64,000 nucleotides of DNA, from assembly GCA_036406675.1 (NCBI GenBank), contig DASXAO010000149.1, positions 8,210 to 72,209 of the forward strand. The letters run 5' to 3'. Positions 34,322-41,028 of the stretch are shown piece by piece. Source of the DNA: SCGC-AG-212-J23 sp036406675. GTDB taxonomy: Bacteria; Pseudomonadota; Gammaproteobacteria; Burkholderiales; SG8-39. Each line of letters opens with the position of its first letter. Within the stretch, counting starts at the first letter, position 1. Both the position numbers and the translations under genes were made by a program. The notes under the pieces are model-generated. The model searched no databases. It was not told the origin of the DNA and saw only the letters and a list, made by a program, of their open reading frames with translations.

Positions 34322-34327
34322 ATTATA
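34322..34327 (-). promoter_or_regulatory. Perfect -10 hexamer TATAAT, 6 bases before the aldolase ATG
   Basis: On the minus strand a perfect TATAAT is followed by six bases and the ATG at 34315. This is the clearest case of the putative leaderless arrangement. It overlaps the plus-strand hexamer TATAGT, giving a bidirectional core. Confidence 0.5.
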
Positions 34328-34329
34328 GT
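34324..34329 (+). promoter_or_regulatory. -10-like hexamer TATAGT, 6 bases before the lipoprotein ATG
   Basis: TATAGT (5/6 to consensus) is followed by GTGGAG and the ATG at 34336. It shares four bases with the TATAAT of the opposite strand. GTGGAG looks like a ribosome site, but it directly abuts the ATG and would be too close to work as one. Confidence 0.45.
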
Positions 34330-34335
34330 GTGGAG

Positions 34336-34629
34336 ATGAAAAGGACCCTGCCCGCGCTTCTTGCGGCGCTTCTCCTGGCGCTCGTTGTTGCCGCGTGCAC
34401 GAAGGTGAACCAGGAGAACTTCCTCAAGATCCGGGAAGGGATGAGCGAGCAGGAGGTGATCTCGCTTCTCGGCCGGCCGACCGAGTCGAACAGCGTGAAC
34501 GTTCTCGGGGTATCCGGGACCGCCTCGCGTTGGATTGCGGGCAACGTCGTGATCACGGTGCGCTTCGTGAACGGGCAGGTCGCCTTCAAGAGCTTCGACA
34601 AGCCCGGCGGCAACGGCAACGACAAATAG
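34336..34629 (+). CDS. SmpA/BamE-like small lipoprotein
   Basis: A 97-residue lipoprotein. The signal MKRTLPALLAALLLALVVAAC ends in a good lipobox (VAAC), so Cys20-21 would be lipidated. The mature part, NFLKIREGMSEQEVISLLGRPTES in outline, has the G-M-x-x-x-E-V-x-x-L-G-x-P pattern of the SmpA/BamE/DUF3862 fold, which here is probably a small periplasmic or outer-membrane-attached domain. GTG at 34330 would add two residues. A strong terminator follows 12 bases after the stop. Exact role unknown; classical BamE is the partner of BamD, but this copy is not in that context. Confidence 0.8.
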   Translation: MKRTLPALLAALLLALVVAACTKVNQENFLKIREGMSEQEVISLLGRPTESNSVNVLGVSGTASRWIAGNVVITVRFVNGQVAFKSFDKPGGNGNDK

Positions 34630-34641
34630 AAAGGCCGCCAA

Positions 34642-34670
34642 AAAAAAGGGCGCCCAAGGCGCCCTTTTTT
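34642..34670. terminator. Bidirectional intrinsic terminator
   Basis: The stem GGGCGCC (34648-34654) pairs with GGCGCCC (34658-34664) around a CAA loop, flanked by six A and six T. It ends the lipoprotein gene on the plus strand and the small genes at 34690-34976 on the minus strand. Confidence 0.9.
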
Positions 34671-34689
34671 CCGCAGGCCGGGTAACGGG

Positions 34690-34818
34690 TCAGCGGGGGT
34701 GGTTCTTGTCGTAGCGCTCGCCGGCTTCGTTGCCGACCACGCCGCCCAGGACCGCGCCGCCGACCGTGCCGATGGTGCTGCCGCCCGTGACCGCAGGAGC
34801 GATGAGGTGCTTGCTCAT
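34690..34818 (-). CDS. Small glycine-zipper-like protein (42 aa)
   Basis: A 42-residue protein: MSKHLIAPAVTGG, then a glycine-rich hydrophobic stretch TVGGAVLGGVVGNEAG with G-x-x-x-G spacing, then a charged end ERYDKNHPR. It resembles half of a glycine-zipper two-helix domain and probably sits in a membrane. The start is well supported by GGAGGA eight bases upstream of the ATG at 34818. The longer frame that runs further upstream lacks coding character. It is the downstream gene of a two-gene small-protein unit ending at the terminator 34642-34670. Function unknown. Confidence 0.65.
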   Translation of the reverse strand: MSKHLIAPAVTGGSTIGTVGGAVLGGVVGNEAGERYDKNHPR

Positions 34819-34853
34819 GTCGCTTTTCCTCCGATGTAAAAAAGCTCCGAGGC

Positions 34854-34976
34854 TTAGGTGCAACCGCGCATCAGGAAGATGACGAACAGCACCGGGATCG
34901 GCACGCCCAGGGCCCACAACAGGATGTACCCGAGCTTGCCTTCCTGCTTCCGACGCCATTGCTGCAGCTTCTCCAT
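34854..34976 (-). CDS. Small single-helix membrane protein (40 aa)
   Basis: A 40-residue protein: a basic start (MEKLQQWRRKQEGKLG), one membrane helix (YILLWALGVPIPVLFVIFLM) and a short RGCT end, so N-in topology is expected. The ATG at 34976 follows a GGAGG box at good spacing. It is too short for usual gene calling. It sits 35 bases upstream of the glycine-zipper protein on the same strand, so the two may work together. The Cys near the C-terminus is notable. I do not recognise the family. Confidence 0.6.
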   Translation of the reverse strand: MEKLQQWRRKQEGKLGYILLWALGVPIPVLFVIFLMRGCT

Positions 34977-35061
34977 ATCGCCTCCAGACCAAAAATGAGT
35001 GAGACAGGCGAAGGGCAGCAATGGCCGTGCCAGCGCGAACGCGGCTTTGTCGGGAAAGGCC

Positions 35062-36045
35062 TTACTCAGGCTGAAGCTGCGCCGCCTTCATGACGCGCTC
35101 GGTATTGGCGACGTCCTGGGCGAGGAATTTGCGGAATTCCTCCGTATTGCCGGGGAAGAGATCGGCGCCCTGCCCCGCGAGGCCTTCACGCACCTCGTGC
35201 GCCGAGAGCGTCTTCGCCAGCGCAGCCTGCACGCGTTCAATGATCGGCCGCGGCGTGCCCTTGGGCGCGATGAGTCCGGCCCAGCCGTTGAAGTCGTAGC
35301 CGGGCACGGTTTCCGCGATCGCCGGCAGGTCGGCGAGCAGCGCGGAGCGCCGCGGCAGGCTCTGCCCGATCGCGCGCAGACGGCTCGCCTTGACTTGCGC
35401 CATGGCGGCGGGCGCAGGCGTAAGCGTCCAGTGGGTCTGGCCGGCCGCGACGGAAGCCACCGAAGGCCCGCCGCCCTTGTGCGGGACGTGCAGCGACTCG
35501 AAATGGCCCATCGTCATGAGCAGCGCGCCGGCGAGGTGGCTTTGCGAGCCGATTCCCGCGGAGGCCATGTTGATGGAGTCGCGGTGGGCGCGCGCGTAGT
35601 CGATGAGCTCCTTCACGCTGTGCACCGGAAGCTGCGGGTTCACGACCAGCACGTTGGGCGTGATGGCGAAGCTGCCGATCAGCTCGAAGTCCTGCGCCGT
35701 GTCGTAGGGCCGGACCTTCTTGAGAAGCGGCGCGATCACGCCCGAGCCGTTGGAAACGGTGATCAGCGTGTAGCCGTCCGGCGCGGCCTTCCTGCCCGCG
35801 TCCATTCCGATCAGGCCGCCGGCGCCATCGCGGTTCTCCACCACGATGCTCGCCCCGCCCAGCGCCTCGCCGAGGCGGCTACTGAGGATCCGGGTCATCG
35901 TGTCGACCGAGCTTCCCGGCGCGTTCGGCACCAGGATGCGGATGGGCCGGCTGGGATAGTCCTGCTGCGCCATTGCCGCCGACGCCGCGAGCGCCAGGAG
36001 CAGGCCAAGAACCTGCTTATGCCATCGAATCTGTGTTGTAGTCAC
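35062..36045 (-). CDS. TctC/Bug-type solute-binding protein (orphan)
   Basis: A 327-residue periplasmic receptor of the Bug family. A signal peptide (QVLGLLLALAASAAMAQ) is followed by the family start QDYPSRPIRILVPNAPGSSVD and the VVENRDGAGGLIGMDAGRKAAPDGYTL region in outline that contacts the ligand carboxylate through water. These bind organic acids or amides for tripartite tricarboxylate transporters. No TctA/TctB genes are adjacent, as is common in Burkholderiales. The start is a GTG at 36045 with AGGAGGA seven bases upstream; the longer frame is not supported. It is divergent from folE. Confidence 0.9.
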   Translation of the reverse strand: MTTTQIRWHKQVLGLLLALAASAAMAQQDYPSRPIRILVPNAPGSSVDTMTRILSSRLGEALGGASIVVENRDGAGGLIGMDAGRKAAPDGYTLITVSNGSGVIAPLLKKVRPYDTAQDFELIGSFAITPNVLVVNPQLPVHSVKELIDYARAHRDSINMASAGIGSQSHLAGALLMTMGHFESLHVPHKGGGPSVASVAAGQTHWTLTPAPAAMAQVKASRLRAIGQSLPRRSALLADLPAIAETVPGYDFNGWAGLIAPKGTPRPIIERVQAALAKTLSAHEVREGLAGQGADLFPGNTEEFRKFLAQDVANTERVMKAAQLQPE

Positions 36046-36073
36046 TCTTATCCTCCTGGACCCGGATAGTGCC

Positions 36074-36640
36074 ATGGAACCCAACACGCAAAAGATCGAA
36101 TCGCTGGTGCGGCAGCTCCTCGTGGAGCTCGGCGAAGACCCCGAGCGCGAAGGCCTCGTGAAGACGCCGCTGCGCGTCGCCAAGGCGCTCGCCTTCCTGA
36201 CGCACGGCTACCGCACGCAGCCCGAGGAAGTCGTCAACCAGGCGCTGTTCACCCAGACCACGAGCGGAATGGTGATCGTGAAGGACATCGAGCTCTACAG
36301 CCTGTGCGAGCACCACATGCTGCCGTTCTTCGGCCGCTGCCACATCGGCTACATTCCGAGCGGCAAAGTGTTCGGCGTCAGCAAGCTCGCGCGCCTCGTG
36401 GACGTCTACGCGCGGCGCCTCCAGCTCCAGGAGCGGCTCACCGACCAGATCTCGCAGGTCATCATGGACTCGGTCGACGCGAAGGGCGTCGGCGTGATGA
36501 TCGAGGCGCGCCACCTTTGCATGATGATGCGCGGCGTAGAGAAGCAGAACTCCACCATGCTCACGTCATCGGTGCTCGGCGTCTTCCGCGACCACCTCGC
36601 GACGCGGGAGGAATTTCTATCTCTGGTGGGACGACGCTAG
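36074..36640 (+). CDS. folE: GTP cyclohydrolase I
   Basis: A 188-residue GTP cyclohydrolase I, which opens GTP to 7,8-dihydroneopterin triphosphate, the first step of folate and pterin synthesis. The zinc ligands Cys78 and His81 (LCEHHMLPFFGR) and Cys149 (ARHLCMMMRG) have the same spacing (3 and 71) as in the E. coli enzyme. The length is near the short end for the family. The gene is 28 bases from the divergent Bug receptor and ends immediately before a large palindromic repeat. No other folate gene is adjacent. Confidence 0.95.
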   Translation: MEPNTQKIESLVRQLLVELGEDPEREGLVKTPLRVAKALAFLTHGYRTQPEEVVNQALFTQTTSGMVIVKDIELYSLCEHHMLPFFGRCHIGYIPSGKVFGVSKLARLVDVYARRLQLQERLTDQISQVIMDSVDAKGVGVMIEARHLCMMMRGVEKQNSTMLTSSVLGVFRDHLATREEFLSLVGRR

Positions 36641-36641
36641 T

Positions 36642-36717
36642 AAAAACAGGGACAGACCCTATTTATTTTGTTATGCAAGCCCTGCCGGGAAAATAAATAG
36701 GGTCTGTCCCTGTTTTT
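36642..36717. repeat. Large palindromic (REP/MITE-like) hairpin, 28-nt perfect arms
   Basis: Arms 36642-36669 and 36690-36717 are perfect reverse complements around a 20-base loop. The left arm contains CAGGGACAGACCCTATTTAT. Like the repeat at 1429-1510 it ends in A and T runs and can terminate transcription both ways. GGGACAGACC-type palindromes are widely dispersed in betaproteobacterial genomes, to my knowledge. It lies between folE and the metallo-hydrolase gene, whose ends it separates. Confidence 0.8.
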
Positions 36718-36730
36718 TTTCCTCACCCGA

Positions 36731-37522
36731 TTACCACTTGTTCCGCAGCTCGCGCAGCTTGAGAAAGACCGTGCGCGGGTCGGGCTTCTCCGGCAAGTCC
36801 GGGAAAGCTTCGCGCAGCGCGGCGATCACCGACGGGCTGGTCAGGCGGAAAAAAGTGTTGATCTCGCGCTCCACGGCCAAGGTGGAGACGTAAGCGCGGC
36901 TCGGGTCCTGCCCCTTCAGCTTTTCGAGCATCTCCTGCGCACGCCGGTTGTCGGGCTCCCGGCTCAGCGTAAAGCGCAGGTTGTTCTCGATGTAGTCGTG
37001 CCCCGGATAAAGCAGCGTGCTTTCCGGAAGCTTTGCCAACTGCTGGGAAAAGGTCTTGTAGAGCTCCTCCGGATGCCCGCCGTTGTGGCAATTGCCGGCG
37101 CCTGCGTTGAACAGGGTGTCGCCCGAGAAGAGCGCCCGCTGATCGGTATGAGAGAGGACGCACACGTGGCTCATGGTGTGGCCCGGCGTGTCGAGCGCCT
37201 CGAGCTCCACCGTCCTGCCCACCTTGATCACGTCGCCCGCGCTCAGGCCGCGCGCCATCTCCGGGATCTTGTCCTTGGCGTTCTTGTGCGCGAGTACCTT
37301 TGCTCCGGTCTTCTGCACGAGCGAGGCGTTTCCGCCGGTATGGTCGCGGTGCTCGTGGGTGTTCAGGATCTGGGTGATGTCCCAGCCTTCGCGCTTCGCC
37401 GCCGCGAAGCACTTCTCGTGGTCGAGCGGATCGATCGCGAGCGCCTCGCCGGTCTCGGCGCAGGCGATCAGGTAGTTGAAGTTCCGGTAGGCGTTGCCGG
37501 TCCAGACCTGTCTTACGATCAT
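36731..37522 (-). CDS. Glyoxalase II-like metallo-beta-lactamase-fold hydrolase
   Basis: A 263-residue binuclear metallohydrolase. The metal motif THEHRDHTGGN provides His56, His58, Asp60 and His61; further ligands are in DTPGHTMSHV, FSGDTLFN and YPGHDY. The NNLRFTLSREP region and C-terminal helices match hydroxyacylglutathione hydrolase, the second enzyme of the glyoxalase path, which splits S-lactoylglutathione to lactate. It ends 14 bases from the palindromic repeat. The upstream gene at 37528 ends only five bases before its start, so they form one unit. Confidence 0.9.
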   Translation of the reverse strand: MIVRQVWTGNAYRNFNYLIACAETGEALAIDPLDHEKCFAAAKREGWDITQILNTHEHRDHTGGNASLVQKTGAKVLAHKNAKDKIPEMARGLSAGDVIKVGRTVELEALDTPGHTMSHVCVLSHTDQRALFSGDTLFNAGAGNCHNGGHPEELYKTFSQQLAKLPESTLLYPGHDYIENNLRFTLSREPDNRRAQEMLEKLKGQDPSRAYVSTLAVEREINTFFRLTSPSVIAALREAFPDLPEKPDPRTVFLKLRELRNKW

Positions 37523-37527
37523 GCCCG

Positions 37528-37881
37528 CTATTTAAGCAGCTTCCGCAGCACGTGGCGGCGGTTGCGCGTAAAGGGCCGCACCTGCGAAGGCCACCGGCCG
37601 GCCTCGACGGCCTTCCCCCAGGCCTCGCTTGTCAGGACCTCGGCGCTTTCGAGCTCGTAGAACGCGCTGTAGCGCGGCTCGCCTTCCGCGACGATGGTCT
37701 TTTTCTCGCCGCCCAGGAACATGGTGAGGGGCTCGGTGACCCCACGCCGCACCGACAGCACGCCCGGCACCTTGAGAAGGGTCGGAACATGCTCGGTGTC
37801 GTAGACCTCGTTGAACAGCGCCTCCTTCGCCGGGTCGACGTCCATGCTGGCGATGAAGAGGTATTTCGCTTTTCCGGGCAT
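37528..37881 (-). CDS. Dimeric alpha/beta-barrel (DUF4286/EthD-like) protein
   Basis: A 117-residue protein. The pattern KAKYLFIASMDVDPAKEALFNEVYDTEHVPTLLKVPGVLS in outline, with D/E-x-x-F-N-x-W/V-Y-x-x-E-H-x-P-x-L, is that of ferredoxin-like dimeric alpha/beta-barrel proteins (DUF4286, EthD, ABM types). Those often bind or turn over small aromatic compounds, but many have no known reaction. It is divergent from the amidohydrolase at 37921; on the minus strand a TATAGT hexamer and a GAGGAG ribosome site precede it. It is the first gene of a pair with the glyoxalase II-like hydrolase. Confidence 0.7.
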   Translation of the reverse strand: MPGKAKYLFIASMDVDPAKEALFNEVYDTEHVPTLLKVPGVLSVRRGVTEPLTMFLGGEKKTIVAEGEPRYSAFYELESAEVLTSEAWGKAVEAGRWPSQVRPFTRNRRHVLRKLLK

Positions 37882-37908
37882 CCTTGTCTCCTCTGTTCAG
37901 TCCTGACC

Positions 37909-37914
37909 TACTAT
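37909..37914 (+). promoter_or_regulatory. -10-like hexamer TACTAT, 6 bases before the amidohydrolase ATG
   Basis: TACTAT (4/6) ends six bases before the ATG at 37921, where no ribosome site is visible. The same bases read TATAGT on the minus strand (37910-37915) and could serve the divergent gene, whose own message would have a leader with GAGGAG. Confidence 0.35.
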
Positions 37915-37920
37915 ACGGCA

Positions 37921-38592
37921 ATGGCCAAGGTAGACGCGCAACCCTACGAGTTCGAGTTCGAGCCGGCGAGCACCGCGCTCGTCATCATCGACATGCAGCG
38001 CGACTTCGTCGACCCGGGGGGCTTCGGCGAGGCGCTGGGCAACGACGTCTCGCTGCTGCGCAAGGCGATCGCGCCGATCCGCAAGGTGCTCGACGCGGCG
38101 CGCCGACGCGAGATGCTCGTCGTCCATACGCGCGAGGGGCACCGCCCCGACCTTTCGGACCTGCCGCCGAGCAAGAAGCTGCGCGGAAGACTGAAGAACG
38201 GCATCGGCGACCCCGGACCGATGGGCCGCATCCTGGTGCGCGGCGAGTACGGCCACGATATCGTGGACGAGCTCAAGCCCGCGCCGGGCGAGCCGGTGGT
38301 GGACAAGCCCGGCAAGGGCGCCTTCTACGCCACCGACCTCGATTCGATGCTGCGCAACCGCGGCATCCGCCAGCTCGTGGTGTGCGGCGTGACGACCGAG
38401 GTGTGCGTCAACACCAGCGTGCGCGAAGCGAACGACCGCGGCTACGACTGCCTGGTGCTCGAGGATTGCGTCGGCTCGTACTTCCCGGAGTTCCAGGTCG
38501 CGGCTCTGAACATGATCAAGGCCCAGGGCGGTATTTTCGGCTGGGTCAGCGACTCGAAAAAATTCATAGAAGCGCTGAAAGGGAGAACATGA
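37921..38592 (+). CDS. Isochorismatase-family cysteine amidohydrolase (biuret hydrolase-like)
   Basis: A 223-residue cysteine hydrolase. The catalytic triad is visible: Asp24 (IIDMQRDFVDPGG), Lys132 (PGKGAF) and Cys162 (CGVTTEVCVN). The spacing and the FEFEPASTALVIIDMQ start resemble biuret amidohydrolase and related ureide- or carbamoyl-cleaving members. Isochorismate lyase function is unlikely. The ATGA overlap with the NCS2-type permease immediately downstream suggests that this transporter imports the enzyme's substrate or a precursor, for example a ureide, purine or pyrimidine breakdown product. That link is inference. Confidence 0.87.
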   Translation: MAKVDAQPYEFEFEPASTALVIIDMQRDFVDPGGFGEALGNDVSLLRKAIAPIRKVLDAARRREMLVVHTREGHRPDLSDLPPSKKLRGRLKNGIGDPGPMGRILVRGEYGHDIVDELKPAPGEPVVDKPGKGAFYATDLDSMLRNRGIRQLVVCGVTTEVCVNTSVREANDRGYDCLVLEDCVGSYFPEFQVAALNMIKAQGGIFGWVSDSKKFIEALKGRT

Positions 38593-40145
38593 CCAACGTA
38601 GCGGCGGCAAGGGGAGCGGCAGGGGCCGGGGTCCGGTGGTGGGTCGCCGGCGACTGGAACGGCTTTTTCGGATTGTTCACCAACGTCGTGCTCAACGTGA
38701 TCGTGCTCACCGGCCTTTGCCTGGGCGTGGTCAACCTGCCCGCGGACACGGTGTTCGGGCGCATCCTGCCCGCCCTCGGCATCGCGCTGCCGATCGGCAA
38801 CCTCTACTACGCGTACCTCGCCTACAAGCTCGCGCAGAGGGAGGGGCGCACCGACGTCACCGCGATGCCGTACGGCCCGAGCGTGCCGCACATGTTCATC
38901 GTGGTGTTCGTGATCATGCTGCCGGTGTACCTCAAGACCAAGGATCCGGTGCTCGCCTGGCAGGCCGGCCTCGCCTGGGCCTTCATCATCGGCGTGATCG
39001 TGCTCGCGGGCATCTTCTTCGGGCCGTGGGTGCGGGCGCACACGCCGCGTGCCGCGATGCTCGGCACGCTCGCCGGCATCTCGATCGCGTTCATCTCGCT
39101 GCGGCCCGCGTTCCAGATGTGGGAGGTGCCGTGGATCGCCTTCATCTCGCTCGCCATAGTCCTCATCAGCTGGACTGCGAACACCCGCCTGCCCTTCGGG
39201 CTGCCCGGCGGCCTCGCCGCGGTCATCGTCGGCATCGTGGTCGGCTGGGTCGCTTATTTCGCCGGCTGGAGCGACGTGGTGAAGGCCGAGCAGGTGAGAG
39301 CCTCGCTCACGCAGTTCGGGCTGCATCTTCCGTTCGTCGGCACGGAGGTCTGGCGCGGCCTCGCCGACGTGGCGCCGCTTCTCGTCACCGCCATTCCGCT
39401 CGGCATCTACAACTTCACCGAGGCGATGAACAACGTCGAGAGCGCATCGGCCGCGGGCGATTCCTACGATTTGCGCAAGATCCTCGCCGCCGACGGCATC
39501 GGCGCCATCGCCGGGGCGATGCTCGGCAGCCCCTTCCCGCCGGCCGTGTACATCGGCCATCCGGGCTGGAAGGCCGTCGGCGGCCGCATCGGCTACTCGC
39601 TCGCGACGGGCGCGGTGATCGGGCTGGTGTGCTTCCTCGGCCTGACGGCGCTCCTGCTCGCCGTCGTGCCGCTCGTCGCCATTCTTCCGATCCTGCTCTA
39701 TATCGGCCTGGTGATCGGCGCGCAGGCGTTCCAGGCTTCACCGCAGAGCCACGCGCCCGCCGTGGTGCTCGCCATCATTCCTAACGTCGCGGCGTGGGGC
39801 CAGCTCCAGGTCGACAGCGCGCTGAATGCAGCCGGCACCTCGGCCGCGCAGGTCGGGATCGCCAAGCTCGGCGGCTCGGGGCTCGTCTACCACGGCATGG
39901 AGCTTCTCGGCGGCGGCGCGGTTCTCGCGGGACTGGTGCTGGGCGCGCTCGCCGCATTCATCATCGACCGCCGGCTCAAGGAGGCGGGACTCTGGGCGCT
40001 CGCCGGCGCGGTGCTCGCGTTCTTCGGCTTCATCCACGGCGGGCAGCTCGGATGGGCGGTCTCGCCGCAGGTCGCGCTCGGCTACGCGCTCTTCGGCGCG
40101 GTCTGCCTGGCGGCCGGCATGCAGGCTCGGAAAAATCCCGCCTGA
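38589..40145 (+). CDS. NCS2/AzgA-like nucleobase-type permease
   Basis: A 518-residue integral membrane protein with about 13 hydrophobic segments. The layout (GRTDVTAMPYGPSVPHMF near residue 90, VTAIPLGIYNFTEAMNNVESASAAGD in outline near 275) matches the xanthine/uracil permease superfamily, in the AzgA-like or uncharacterised branch. The NVESA motif lies in the substrate-binding helix region. It overlaps the amidohydrolase gene by four bases and is followed five bases later by an alpha/beta hydrolase. It likely imports a nucleobase-like or ureide compound. Confidence 0.82.
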   Translation: MTNVAAARGAAGAGVRWWVAGDWNGFFGLFTNVVLNVIVLTGLCLGVVNLPADTVFGRILPALGIALPIGNLYYAYLAYKLAQREGRTDVTAMPYGPSVPHMFIVVFVIMLPVYLKTKDPVLAWQAGLAWAFIIGVIVLAGIFFGPWVRAHTPRAAMLGTLAGISIAFISLRPAFQMWEVPWIAFISLAIVLISWTANTRLPFGLPGGLAAVIVGIVVGWVAYFAGWSDVVKAEQVRASLTQFGLHLPFVGTEVWRGLADVAPLLVTAIPLGIYNFTEAMNNVESASAAGDSYDLRKILAADGIGAIAGAMLGSPFPPAVYIGHPGWKAVGGRIGYSLATGAVIGLVCFLGLTALLLAVVPLVAILPILLYIGLVIGAQAFQASPQSHAPAVVLAIIPNVAAWGQLQVDSALNAAGTSAAQVGIAKLGGSGLVYHGMELLGGGAVLAGLVLGALAAFIIDRRLKEAGLWALAGAVLAFFGFIHGGQLGWAVSPQVALGYALFGAVCLAAGMQARKNPA

Positions 40146-40149
40146 GTCC

Positions 40150-41028
40150 ATGGCGTTCGCGACCATCAACGGCATCCGGATTCACTACGTGATCCAGGGA
40201 TCCGGGCCGCATCTCCTCATGTTCGCTCCGGGTGGCTTCCGCTCGGTGATCTCGCGCTGGACCGCGCAGGGCGGCAAGCGCGAATGGAAGGAGATGGACG
40301 GGCTCGCCGCGCTGTCGCGCCATTTCACCTGCATCGCCTACGACCGGCGCGAGTCGGGGCTCTCCGGCGGGCGCGTCGAGCCGCTCACCTGGGACCTCTA
40401 CGTCCAGGAAGCGAAGGGCATCCTCGATCTCGCCGGCGCAAGCGAGGCCCACGTGCTTGGGAGCTGCATGGGCGCAGGCCTCGCGCTTGCCTTCGCGGTG
40501 CGCCATCCCGGGGCGTGTACGAGCCTGCTGCTGCACTGGCCGGTGGGCGGCTACCGCTGGATGATGAAGGGCCATACTTTCTTTGCGCGCCACCTCGACT
40601 TCGTGCGCGCCAATGGCCTGCAGGCGGTGGTGGCACGAGCGCGCGAGGGAGAGAACTTCTGGCTCGATCCCGAGATCGGGCCTTGGGGGTCACCTGCCGC
40701 GATCGACCCTGAATTCGGAAAAAAATTAACGGCGGAAGATTTGCGCCGCTACATTGAGATCGCAGAGAAAAGCCGCGACGCACTCTTCAACGACACCATG
40801 CCTTCGGGAGCGAGCGGCGCGGAGCTGATGAAGATCGAAACCCCCTCGTTCATCCTGCCGGGCAACGACTCGTCGCACGCCTACTCGGCGTCGCTCGCGC
40901 TGAAGGAACTGATGCCGAATGCCGAGCTGTGGGACGCGCTGCCGGACCGGCAAAACGGGCGCAATACGCTGGAGTCGATTCTGCGCTTTTGCGCTCACCT
41001 GGAGAGCCGCGCGAGCGCGCGCTCGTAG
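40150..41028 (+). CDS. Alpha/beta-fold hydrolase with cysteine at the nucleophile elbow
   Basis: A 292-residue alpha/beta-hydrolase. The elbow reads GSCMG (residues 104-108), so Cys106 occupies the nucleophile position instead of Ser. The acid region is LPGNDSSHAY; near the C-terminus the expected GxH catalytic His is absent and the sequence reads DRQNGRNTLE. The strand FATINGIRIHYVIQGSG and the motif YDRRESGLSGGR are otherwise normal for the family. It may be a different type of hydrolase, or a non-catalytic member. It follows the permease gene with a 4-base gap and overlaps the convergent binding-protein gene by 34 bases. Confidence 0.83.
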   Translation: MAFATINGIRIHYVIQGSGPHLLMFAPGGFRSVISRWTAQGGKREWKEMDGLAALSRHFTCIAYDRRESGLSGGRVEPLTWDLYVQEAKGILDLAGASEAHVLGSCMGAGLALAFAVRHPGACTSLLLHWPVGGYRWMMKGHTFFARHLDFVRANGLQAVVARAREGENFWLDPEIGPWGSPAAIDPEFGKKLTAEDLRRYIEIAEKSRDALFNDTMPSGASGAELMKIETPSFILPGNDSSHAYSASLALKELMPNAELWDALPDRQNGRNTLESILRFCAHLESRASARS

